Shown here piece by piece: positions 8,509 through 16,671 of a DNA stretch of 64,000 nucleotides (its first letter is position 1; the number at the start of each line of letters is the position of its first letter). Below the pieces are notes generated by a model, which was not told where the DNA came from, made no database searches, and was given only the letters and a program-made list of their open reading frames with translations. The DNA comes from JAEEJA01 sp036343175 (GTDB taxonomy: Bacteria; Bacillota; Clostridia; Lachnospirales; Lachnospiraceae), in NCBI GenBank assembly GCA_036343175.1, contig JAZASR010000001.1, positions 73,969 through 137,968 on the forward strand, written 5' to 3'. Both the position numbers and the translations under genes were made by a program.

Positions 8509-11349
8509 ATGGATGAGAACAATAGAAGAAGGCCGGTCCGCAGAGACAGTTCATCAGATTCTTATGAGGATGAGATTGTAAATTCTATTGATAAGAATCT
8601 TCAAAGGATGTACAGCGAAGAAAATATCGAAGACATAATTCCGAAAAACAGGACATCAGGCGGAAGAAGTTCTGCCGGCAGCCGCAAGGGTTCATCGGGA
8701 ACAAGAGGAGGTGCATCCGGCAGCCGCAAGGTTTCATCGGTAACAAGAGGAGACGCAGCCGGCAGGCGCAGCACTTCAGCATCAGGCGGACAGAGAAGTA
8801 TACGCAGCTCAGCAGGAGATGAAAGCCGGAAGGGCACAGTTTCCCGCGGCAGGACAGATGAAGAAAAAAACGGAAAAATAAGCGCAGCAGGTTCTTCAGT
8901 TTCCGGAGATCGCAAAAGCAGGACCGGCTCAGCGGCCGGCGGCAAAGGAAAAAATGATCCGGCTGTGAAGACATCCGGAGATAAGGCGTCTGGCAAAAAG
9001 GGAAAGAAGAAAAAGAAGCATAAGAAATTCTGGATGGGCGTGAAGATATTCTTCCTGCTCATATTAATAGCCATACTTGTCGCGATATTTGTATTCTATC
9101 ATAAATATGGAAAGACCATACTTCAATGGCAGAAAGAAGCCAAAGAGACCATCGCCGGCACGACAGAGGAAACTTTTACATCCGATCAGTCGTCTATTAT
9201 ATATGCGTCCGATAAGACCAGGATCGCGGAGCTTAAAGGCGATAAAGATTCATATTATCTGACATTTGATAAGATTCCGGACAATGTTAAAAATGCTTTC
9301 ATAGATACCGAAGACAGAACATTCTATGAGCATAAGGGAATAGATATGAAAGCAATATTCTCTGCCGGTATCCAGCTGATCAGATCGAAGCTCACCCATA
9401 CGGATATCCAGCGAGGCGGCTCTACCATTACCCAGCAGCTGGCAAAGACAGAATTCCTATATCCTCAGCAGACCTATGAAAGGAAGATCCGTGAGATATT
9501 CCTTGCCATGGAGATGGAGAAAAAGTATTCCAAGAAGCAGATACTTGAGTTCTACATCAACAACGTCTACTTCATGAACGGCTATTATGGAATAGAAGCT
9601 GCATCCAGAGGATATTTTTCAAAGAAGTCACAGGAGCTTGACCTGGCTCAGACTGCTTTTCTCTGTTCCATACCTAACAGTCCGACATATTATGATCCTT
9701 TAAAGCATTATGACCATGTCGTAGAGCGTAAGAACAGGATCCTGAAAGAAATGTATGAACAGAAGTCCATTACAGAATCGGAATACCAGGAGGCTCTGAA
9801 TGAAAAAGTAAAGCTCAAGCGTGAGCATAAGCTGAAGCTTGAGAACTATATGACTACCTTTGCTGTACATTGCGCAACAGAGGCCCTTATGAGCAATGAC
9901 GGCTTCGAGTTCCGAAACAGCTTCTCAAGCGATGCCGACAGGACTGCATATCAGGACTCTTATGACGAGCTTTATAACCAGATCAAGAATTCGCTGTATT
10001 CCAATGGATATAAGATATATACTTCCTTAAATAAAAAGAAGCAGAACACGCTGCAGAAAACTATCGACAATGCCCTTTCAGCCTTCACTGACAAGGATAA
10101 AGGGATATACAAATTCCAGAGCGCAGCTACCTGTATCGATAATAAGACAGGAAGGGTCGTAGCTATAGTTGGCGGGAGATCCCAGAGCAGAAGCACAGGA
10201 TATACCCTTAACCGCGCTTATCAGTCATACAGACAGCCAGGATCTTCTTTCAAGCCTATCGCAGTATATACGCCTGCTCTTGAAAGAGGCTACAATCCCA
10301 ATACTATCGTAGATGACTCTGAGATAGAGGACGGACCGCAGGATGCTGACGGCAGGTTCTTAGGAAAGATGACCCTGCGTACTGCAGTTGAGAAGTCAAG
10401 AAATGCAGTTGCCTGGAGGATCTTTGAGGAGCTTACCCCTCAGGTCGGATTGAGCTATCCGATAAATATGGACTTCAGAGGTCTGACATCTGCGGATTTT
10501 ATACCCGCAGCTTCTATCGGCGGTCTGACCCACGGTGTCACGACTACGAATATGGCTTCTGCCTATGCAACCATAGAAAATGGAGGAGTATTCAGAACTC
10601 CGACATGTATAGTCAGAATAAAGGATTCACATGGAAATACAGTAGTAACACCGACACAGTCTATCAAGGCAAAGAACATTTATCTTACTGATGCTGCTCA
10701 CATGATGACAGACATCCTTCAGGGCGTTCTGATCCGCGGTACTGCGGCAGGACATGCCATACCAGGTATGTCATGCGCAGGAAAGACAGGAACCACGAAC
10801 GATCATAAAGATGGCTGGTTCTGCGGTTTCACGCCATATTATACGACTTCAGTATGGGTCGGATATGATAACCCTGTATCCGTATATGGCCTGTCCGGCG
10901 CATCTTATCCATTGAGCATCTGGCAGACATACATGACAGAGATCCACCAGGGACTAACTAATGTCGAGTTCGACTTAAGCACTGAGAATGGTCCGTATCC
11001 GGAGGTATCTTTAACACCTCTGCCAACTGAGACTGCGGCGGAAAAGACACTTGATCCTGACGCGCTTGGACCTGATGCGACTACAGAGGTAATCGATGAC
11101 GGCGGTCAGGTTGATAATGGGACAGATAATGGCGGTACGCGGGGAGATAACGGACTTCCTTCTGAAGTGACGACCCCGGTTCCTTCTTCAGGAGGAACAG
11201 ATAATGGCGCAGGAGGAGATAACGGTACTCAGAACGGTGGAGGGACTAACGAGAATACCAACAACGGTGCAAATGGCGGTGCCGGCGGCAATACTCAGGT
11301 AGACGGCGGAACAGGTGATACCGGAGAAACTGTTGAAACCGCTCCATAA
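8509..11349 (+). CDS. Class A penicillin-binding protein (PBP1a-like)
   Basis: Bifunctional peptidoglycan synthase of 946 residues. Residues 1-170 are a Ser/Gly/Arg-rich cytosolic tail ending in a lysine cluster, and 175-198 form the membrane anchor. The GT51 transglycosylase domain carries EDRTFYEHKGID at about 268 and RGGSTITQQL at about 304. The transpeptidase has S579-x-x-K582 (SSFK), SRN near 630, and KTGTT with K759. After about 830 comes an unstructured tail rich in Thr, Gly, Asn and Asp. The enzyme polymerises lipid II and cross-links stem peptides outside the membrane. The downstream zinc-ribbon gene starts 13 bases after the stop. Confidence 0.95.
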   Translation: MDENNRRRPVRRDSSSDSYEDEIVNSIDKNLQRMYSEENIEDIIPKNRTSGGRSSAGSRKGSSGTRGGASGSRKVSSVTRGDAAGRRSTSASGGQRSIRSSAGDESRKGTVSRGRTDEEKNGKISAAGSSVSGDRKSRTGSAAGGKGKNDPAVKTSGDKASGKKGKKKKKHKKFWMGVKIFFLLILIAILVAIFVFYHKYGKTILQWQKEAKETIAGTTEETFTSDQSSIIYASDKTRIAELKGDKDSYYLTFDKIPDNVKNAFIDTEDRTFYEHKGIDMKAIFSAGIQLIRSKLTHTDIQRGGSTITQQLAKTEFLYPQQTYERKIREIFLAMEMEKKYSKKQILEFYINNVYFMNGYYGIEAASRGYFSKKSQELDLAQTAFLCSIPNSPTYYDPLKHYDHVVERKNRILKEMYEQKSITESEYQEALNEKVKLKREHKLKLENYMTTFAVHCATEALMSNDGFEFRNSFSSDADRTAYQDSYDELYNQIKNSLYSNGYKIYTSLNKKKQNTLQKTIDNALSAFTDKDKGIYKFQSAATCIDNKTGRVVAIVGGRSQSRSTGYTLNRAYQSYRQPGSSFKPIAVYTPALERGYNPNTIVDDSEIEDGPQDADGRFLGKMTLRTAVEKSRNAVAWRIFEELTPQVGLSYPINMDFRGLTSADFIPAASIGGLTHGVTTTNMASAYATIENGGVFRTPTCIVRIKDSHGNTVVTPTQSIKAKNIYLTDAAHMMTDILQGVLIRGTAAGHAIPGMSCAGKTGTTNDHKDGWFCGFTPYYTTSVWVGYDNPVSVYGLSGASYPLSIWQTYMTEIHQGLTNVEFDLSTENGPYPEVSLTPLPTETAAEKTLDPDALGPDATTEVIDDGGQVDNGTDNGGTRGDNGLPSEVTTPVPSSGGTDNGAGGDNGTQNGGGTNENTNNGANGGAGGNTQVDGGTGDTGETVETAP

Positions 11350-11362
11350 GAGGACAGAGGAT

Positions 11363-11806
11363 ATGGAATTCAGACCTGAAAAGAAGATGAACAAAGTTAA
11401 AATGTGCAGAGTATGCGGAAGAATACTTCCTGATGGTTATCAGAAGGATATCTGCATTTTCTGTGAGGAGAACGAGCTCTTTGATCAGATAAGGGATTAT
11501 ATAAGAAAGAACGATGTCGATGAAAGGGCAGTTGCTGATCATTTTAATATACCTGTTGGCAAGGTAAAGAGATGGATCAGGGAAGGCCGCATCGAATATA
11601 AGAATGAGAAGATCCACGTCAGCAATGACAAAGTCTGCAGGATATGCGGCAAGCCGGTACTTACAGGGGACCTTTGTCCGCAGTGCGAGATGCTTCAAAA
11701 GGTTGAGATCATCGCGGAGGCAAAAAAGAAGAAGCTTGAATCAGAGCCTAAGAAAAAGCATAACGGCATCAGCAGAGTCGACAGCGGGCTGAGGATAAAC
11801 CGCTGA
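11363..11806 (+). CDS. Zinc-ribbon / helix-turn-helix protein, YvyF-like
   Basis: A 147-residue cytosolic protein with two zinc-binding ribbons: CRVCG paired with CIFC near the N-terminus and CRICG paired with CPQC near 110-125. Between them a helix-turn-helix-like segment reads DHFNIPVGKVKRWIREGR. This order resembles the flagellar-operon protein YvyF, but no flagellar gene is nearby, so I give no symbol. The C-terminus is a basic Lys/Glu tail. ATG 11363 lies just downstream of AGAGG; an earlier frame opening overlaps the PBP gene and lacks a ribosome site. A regulatory or RNA/DNA-binding role is likely. Confidence 0.75.
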   Translation: MEFRPEKKMNKVKMCRVCGRILPDGYQKDICIFCEENELFDQIRDYIRKNDVDERAVADHFNIPVGKVKRWIREGRIEYKNEKIHVSNDKVCRICGKPVLTGDLCPQCEMLQKVEIIAEAKKKKLESEPKKKHNGISRVDSGLRINR

Positions 11807-11861
11807 CGGATCACTTGATATACAGTCAGCTTAAGGATAGGATGATTGGAGACATAAAGCC

Positions 11862-12533
11862 ATGGATACAATTAAAAGGTTATTAAAAGGGGATAAAAAG
11901 ACCAGAACTGCCTTTCTTATCATTTCGGCCCTGCTGGTTATAGCCATATATGCCTGGGGATTCTCCGTAAAGGTCTCTTCATTTTCAAAGAAGAGTGCCG
12001 CCGGAAACACGCCGGCCGGTAATCAGACTGAAAGCCGGACTGTTTCTGATAAAGGTGGTTCTTCCTCTTCAGGGACTTTAACTTCAGGCTCCGATCAGGC
12101 AGACCCGGAAAGCTCTTCTAATGAAGGGCCGTCAGATACACAGGATGCAGGATCTTCAGATACAGACAGCATAGCTTCATCTATTATGTCGGAAGTTAAA
12201 TTCGATACGGAGCTTTCCGAGACTGATAAGTCAATAGCTATAGCAATGCTCAGCGTATCAGAGGATTCGAATGTATCCATGTACATGGGTGATGGTTCAT
12301 TTGCCGATACAGTCATAGTCGTAGAGTCAAAAGATGAGGAAACGGCGGTTAAGGATGAGAGAAGCATCAGGGCATATCTTAAAGATGTCAAAGCCTCATT
12401 CAGGGACTATGAACCAAAGGAAGCTGAAAAGATGAATGGAGCTGTTATCGTAAGGAACGGCGCTTTAACAGCAGCAGTGGTGGCAGGTGACAAGAAAGGC
12501 GCTGCAGCGGCAGTTAAGAAAGCTCTTAAATAA
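11862..12533 (+). CDS. DUF4358-type membrane-anchored protein
   Basis: A 223-residue protein with one N-terminal transmembrane helix (about 15-33), a Ser/Thr/Gly-rich exported spacer (40-105), and a globular C-terminal domain. The domain has the DUF4358 pattern: a helix followed by a short strand, a conserved FRDYEPKEAEKM element, and a final strand of small residues. DUF4358 proteins often occur beside DHHW and MBOAT genes in Clostridia, exactly as here. The function is unknown, but the neighbours suggest a role in extracellular acylation of a cell-wall or capsule polymer. Confidence 0.7.
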   Translation: MDTIKRLLKGDKKTRTAFLIISALLVIAIYAWGFSVKVSSFSKKSAAGNTPAGNQTESRTVSDKGGSSSSGTLTSGSDQADPESSSNEGPSDTQDAGSSDTDSIASSIMSEVKFDTELSETDKSIAIAMLSVSEDSNVSMYMGDGSFADTVIVVESKDEETAVKDERSIRAYLKDVKASFRDYEPKEAEKMNGAVIVRNGALTAAVVAGDKKGAAAAVKKALK

Positions 12534-12557
12534 TAAAAAGAAAAGCAGGGGATAAGG

Positions 12558-13754
12558 TTGAAGATCAATGGTAAATTATTAGGAGCAGTCATGCTCCTGA
12601 GCGTGGCTATGCTTGCAGGATGCGGCAATACGTCAGGGCTTGGCAGTACATCAGGGACGGGTACAGATCAGTCAATGACTGCATCGTCCGCAGATGGCAG
12701 TACTGAGAGCTCATCTGATTCCGGAGATGTCTCATCAGCAGGAGGCGCATCGTCGTCATCAGATCCTGAAAGTTCTTCTGACAATAGCGAAAGCAAAGAT
12801 GATTCTTCTGAAAACACTGATGAAGAGACATATGAATATAAGAAGATCCGCGTCAATGCCAGGGTCCATGACTATGGAAATATAGTGACCGTAGGAAGAT
12901 CCGGCTACGAGCTTTATTCTTATGTTCCGTCCGATGCAAAGACATATGCGGCAGTCATCAATAAGTTTGCAAGGTCGCTTGATGGTATTTCTGACGTTTA
13001 CAATATATTGATCCCAACAAGTACGGGAGTCGTTTTCCCCGATAATAAGCTTAAGGAGATAAACTCTTCCGACCAGAAGAAGGCAATCGATAACATATAC
13101 GGCATGATAGACGACAGCGTCAATAAGGTGCCTATCGTAGATCGTCTGCTTGCTCACAGGACAGAATATGTCTATTTCAGGACCGATCATCATTGGACAG
13201 CCCTCGGAGCTTATTATGCATATCAGAAGTATGCTGAAGCAGCAGGTCTTACAGTGCATGATCTGTCAGAGTACAGGCAGGAGACATTCAAAGGATTCAC
13301 AGGTTCGTTTTCAACCGATACAAAGGATCCTAAGCTCAAGGCTGACAAGGTAACAGCTTATCATCCTATTGATGAGGATCAGGAAAAGCTTGTCTATACC
13401 AATAAAGACAATGTGAAGGTAAAGTGGCATATTATAAGCAATGGCAATGAATATTCACCTGTATTCAAGTACCTTTGCTTTATAGGCGGTGACAATCCAT
13501 TGACAACTGTAACAAACTCGTCAGGGAATGCGGAAAAAGATACCTGTATACTTGTAAAAGAGTCATTCGGCAACTGTTTTGCCCCATTTCTTTTTGATGA
13601 GTATAAAAAGGTCTATATAGTCGACTACAGGTATTACAATGGAAGCGTGGTAAAGCTTGCAAAGAAAGTAAATGCAGACGACGTGATATTTCTGAATAAT
13701 ATTTCAATGACAAGAAACTCTTATCTTATCGGTCAGCTGGCTAAGAGAGGTTAG
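12558..13754 (+). CDS. DHHW-family lipoprotein (SGNH-like, polymer O-acetylation)
   Basis: A 398-residue lipoprotein. The first 25 residues form a lipoprotein signal with lipobox LAGC, so the mature protein starts at about C22. A low-complexity Ser/Asp/Glu spacer runs to about 95. The catalytic-type domain has the family motif YFRTDHHWTALGAYYAY at about 210 and a later KESFGNCF block (about 330) resembling the nucleophile region of AlgJ/AlgX-like SGNH acetylesterases. The start is TTG 12558, placed 5 bases after AGGGGAT. It sits directly before the MBOAT gene, so it probably receives or transfers acetyl groups outside the membrane. Confidence 0.85.
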   Translation: MKINGKLLGAVMLLSVAMLAGCGNTSGLGSTSGTGTDQSMTASSADGSTESSSDSGDVSSAGGASSSSDPESSSDNSESKDDSSENTDEETYEYKKIRVNARVHDYGNIVTVGRSGYELYSYVPSDAKTYAAVINKFARSLDGISDVYNILIPTSTGVVFPDNKLKEINSSDQKKAIDNIYGMIDDSVNKVPIVDRLLAHRTEYVYFRTDHHWTALGAYYAYQKYAEAAGLTVHDLSEYRQETFKGFTGSFSTDTKDPKLKADKVTAYHPIDEDQEKLVYTNKDNVKVKWHIISNGNEYSPVFKYLCFIGGDNPLTTVTNSSGNAEKDTCILVKESFGNCFAPFLFDEYKKVYIVDYRYYNGSVVKLAKKVNADDVIFLNNISMTRNSYLIGQLAKRG

Positions 13755-13811
13755 TGTGAAAATCTTTTTATTAGTCCCTCACTTAAAAGCGCTTTACGCA
13801 TAGAGGTTAAT

Positions 13812-15290
13812 ATGGTATTCAGCAGTCTTGTGTTTTTATGCATGTTTTTTCCATGCGTGGTCACAATTTATTATCTGATTCCCGGAATATCAGGGAAGCA
13901 CTTCAGCTCAGAAAAAAACAGCCATATATTCAGGAATCTTTTTCTGCTTATCGCGAGTCTGATATTTTATGCCTGGGGCGAACCTGTATATATATTAATA
14001 ATGATCTTCTCAACGGTCTTTGACTACATAAACGGCCGTCTCATAGGGAATTTTAAGATATCAGGAAAAGACAGGGCTGCAAAGGCGGTACTTATAGGTT
14101 CTATAGCTGTTAATCTTGGAATACTCGGACTTTTTAAATATTCAGACTTTATTATCGAAAACATAAATAAAATTTTCAGGACAGATCTGGGACTTCTGTC
14201 TCTTGCGCTTCCTATAGGGATCTCCTTCTATACATTTCAGACCATGTCATATACCATCGACGTCTACAGAGGAGAAGTAAAGGCACAGAAGAGCTTTATA
14301 AACTTTGCCATGTATGTGGCCCTGTTTCCCCAGCTGATAGCAGGACCTATAGTCAGATATAAGACGATAGAGGGAGATATAGGCCATAGAAATGAATCCC
14401 GCCGCAAGCGTGTACGCGGCATGCAGCGCTTCATTGCAGGTCTCTCAAAAAAGGTGATACTTGCCAATCAGATAGGCGCCCTTTACACACAGATCACAGC
14501 ATCCCTGGGAACCTCAGATATGACCATGTGCTATGCATGGCTCGGAGCTTTAGCTTATGCGTTCCAGATATACTTCGATTTCAGCGGATATTCTGATATG
14601 GCCATCGGACTTGGCCTTATTTTCGGTTTTCATTTCCCGGAGAACTTTGATCATCCATATGAATCACGCAGCATAACTGAGTTCTGGCGCAGATGGCATA
14701 TGACACTCGGTACCTGGTTCAGGGAATACGTTTATTTTCCGCTTGGAGGAAACAGAAAAGGGCTTGCCAGGCAGATATTCAATATATTTATAGTCTGGGC
14801 GCTGACAGGTCTCTGGCACGGAGCCGCCTGGAATTTCGTGCTTTGGGGTCTCTACTTTGCGGTCCTGCTGTTCATTGAAAAAATATTCATGCTGAATGTC
14901 TTAAAACGTCTGCCTGACTGGTTCGGCCGTATCTGCACATTTATACTCGTGGTATTCGGCTGGGCAATATTTGCGAGCGATTCGTGGGACATTCTTACAC
15001 AATATATCAGGGCTATGTTTGGAATAGGCGTGAACTTTTCAGGTCCCAATACAGTATATTTCTTCAAAGAATATCTGATACTCTTCATAATAATGGCGCT
15101 GGGTTCGACGACCATACCTAAGAGATCTGTAAGGAGGATCGCGGCAGATTATGTAATAGGCGTTCACTGGAAGAGAAAGCTCTACATAGTAAGAACGATC
15201 TATTTTACAGTGAGTATTCTGCTGGTATTCGTATCTATGTCATTCCTTATCAGCGGCAGCTACAATCCATTTTTGTATTTCAGATTTTAA
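13812..15290 (+). CDS. MBOAT O-acyltransferase (AlgI/DltB-like)
   Basis: A 492-residue multi-pass membrane protein that moves acyl groups from the cytoplasm to an extracellular acceptor. Typical marks are GISFYTFQTMSYTIDVYRG, FPQLIAGPIVRY, FSGYSDMAIGLG, FWRRWHMTLGTWFREY, and LTGLWHGAAWNF with the catalytic histidine. Some ten membrane helices are visible. It lies between two DHHW-family genes, as AlgI-type enzymes lie with AlgJ/AlgX. The acceptor polymer (peptidoglycan, teichoic acid or exopolysaccharide) cannot be told from sequence; PBP1a upstream and DacA downstream fit a cell-wall polymer. Confidence 0.93.
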   Translation: MVFSSLVFLCMFFPCVVTIYYLIPGISGKHFSSEKNSHIFRNLFLLIASLIFYAWGEPVYILIMIFSTVFDYINGRLIGNFKISGKDRAAKAVLIGSIAVNLGILGLFKYSDFIIENINKIFRTDLGLLSLALPIGISFYTFQTMSYTIDVYRGEVKAQKSFINFAMYVALFPQLIAGPIVRYKTIEGDIGHRNESRRKRVRGMQRFIAGLSKKVILANQIGALYTQITASLGTSDMTMCYAWLGALAYAFQIYFDFSGYSDMAIGLGLIFGFHFPENFDHPYESRSITEFWRRWHMTLGTWFREYVYFPLGGNRKGLARQIFNIFIVWALTGLWHGAAWNFVLWGLYFAVLLFIEKIFMLNVLKRLPDWFGRICTFILVVFGWAIFASDSWDILTQYIRAMFGIGVNFSGPNTVYFFKEYLILFIIMALGSTTIPKRSVRRIAADYVIGVHWKRKLYIVRTIYFTVSILLVFVSMSFLISGSYNPFLYFRF

Positions 15291-15305
15291 AGGAGGGCGG
15301 ACGTG

Positions 15306-16571
15306 ATGAAACACTTATATTCATTATTTTTTATGTTCTTTATGATCATATTCGCATCCTGCGGGATCTTTTTGTTTGTACTGCCGCAAAAGGCATATTC
15401 ACCTGAAGAAAACAGATATCTTACCCTGCTTCCTGATGCTTCTGTACCCTCCGTCCTTTCAGGAGATTTTCAGGACGATATGGAAAAGGCGGCGGAAGAC
15501 CAGTTTCCATTAAGGAACTTCTGGATGAGAAATGCGACAGGCCTTAAGAAAATGGCCGGCCTCAGGGTAATAGACACCTGTATAAAGGGAAAAGATCATT
15601 ATTATTTCACTTTGGATCTGGCATCCGGCGTAAATACGGGCAGATACTTAAAGAACCTGAGGATAGTTAATGATTTTAAGAAGGCAAACGTGGGTCATTA
15701 TCAGAATTTCCGCTTTATGATGGTGCCGACCAAGTCGACTGTCATGAAGAAAAAGCTTCCTGACGGACTTGCCCTGTATGACGCCGATAAGCTCGAAGGA
15801 ATGTATGAGTCGATGTTTCCGGATGATGAAGTAAAGGCTCTGGATGTACTTAAGTCCGCAGCCAGTAAGGATCAGGTCTATTATTATACAGACCACCACT
15901 GGAACGCATTGGGCGCCTATGCGGCATACGAAGTATATTTGCGTACATTAGGCAAGTCCGCGATCGGATATGATTCATTTGACCCGGAACTTGTATCCGA
16001 TGATTTCTACGGCTCGCTCGATTCAAAGATCCTTGACAGAAGCGCTGTACCTGACAGTCTCTGGATAGTGAGACCTTTCGGCAATGATGAAAACGCGTTA
16101 AAAGTCACATGTGATGGAAAGACAAGTAAGCTTTATGATATGGATGCCCTGAAGGAAAAGGATAAATATAAGGTCTTTCTGGGAGGAAATTTCGGAGAGG
16201 TTGACATAACGAGGACCGGCGCGGATGCTTTCGATGCAGGAGGCGGCTCCGGTCAGGATGCGGAAGATGACAGTGATGCAGGAGGCGGCTCCGGTCAGGA
16301 TGCGGAAGATGATGGTGATGCAGCAGCTTCTCTGCCTGCCGCAGGTACTGATGCCGGCGGACGGTCCATCCTTATAATAAAGGATTCATTTGCCAATTCC
16401 ATAGTTCCATATCTGACCCGGGATTATGATAAAATAACAATGGTTGACTTAAGGTATTATAATAAAAGTGTATCTGCTCTGTTAAAGGACAATGATTTCA
16501 CAGATGTGCTGGTGCTGTACGAGATGACAAACTTCGCAAATGATAACAACGTCGTGAAGCTTAAGGGCTGA
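15306..16571 (+). CDS. Second DHHW-family protein, membrane-anchored
   Basis: A 421-residue protein with an N-terminal hydrophobic anchor (about 5-27) and an extracellular DHHW domain. The motif YYTDHHWNALGAYAAY lies at about 195, and the KDSFANSIVPYL block near 360 matches the first DHHW protein. Between them an acidic Gly-rich insert at about 310-340 consists of a 14-residue unit repeated twice. AGGAGGG precedes the start by 8 bases; GTG 15303 is the alternative start. It follows the MBOAT gene by 15 bases and is probably co-transcribed with it. Confidence 0.85.
   Translation: MKHLYSLFFMFFMIIFASCGIFLFVLPQKAYSPEENRYLTLLPDASVPSVLSGDFQDDMEKAAEDQFPLRNFWMRNATGLKKMAGLRVIDTCIKGKDHYYFTLDLASGVNTGRYLKNLRIVNDFKKANVGHYQNFRFMMVPTKSTVMKKKLPDGLALYDADKLEGMYESMFPDDEVKALDVLKSAASKDQVYYYTDHHWNALGAYAAYEVYLRTLGKSAIGYDSFDPELVSDDFYGSLDSKILDRSAVPDSLWIVRPFGNDENALKVTCDGKTSKLYDMDALKEKDKYKVFLGGNFGEVDITRTGADAFDAGGGSGQDAEDDSDAGGGSGQDAEDDGDAAASLPAAGTDAGGRSILIIKDSFANSIVPYLTRDYDKITMVDLRYYNKSVSALLKDNDFTDVLVLYEMTNFANDNNVVKLKG
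16233..16316 (+). repeat. In-frame 42-bp tandem duplication in the second DHHW gene
   Basis: Two 42-base copies (16233-16274 and 16275-16316) encode an acidic, glycine-rich unit starting DAGGGSGQDAEDD. They are nearly identical and keep the frame, so the loop length probably varies between strains. Confidence 0.9.
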
Positions 16572-16671
16572 TACAGATCATTTTACTGAGATGCCTGCAG
16601 TATTAAAGACGATCGAATGTCAGGCAGGGCGTAAGGCAGGGCTTTTATTAGCGCAATATGGAGAGTGTTTT

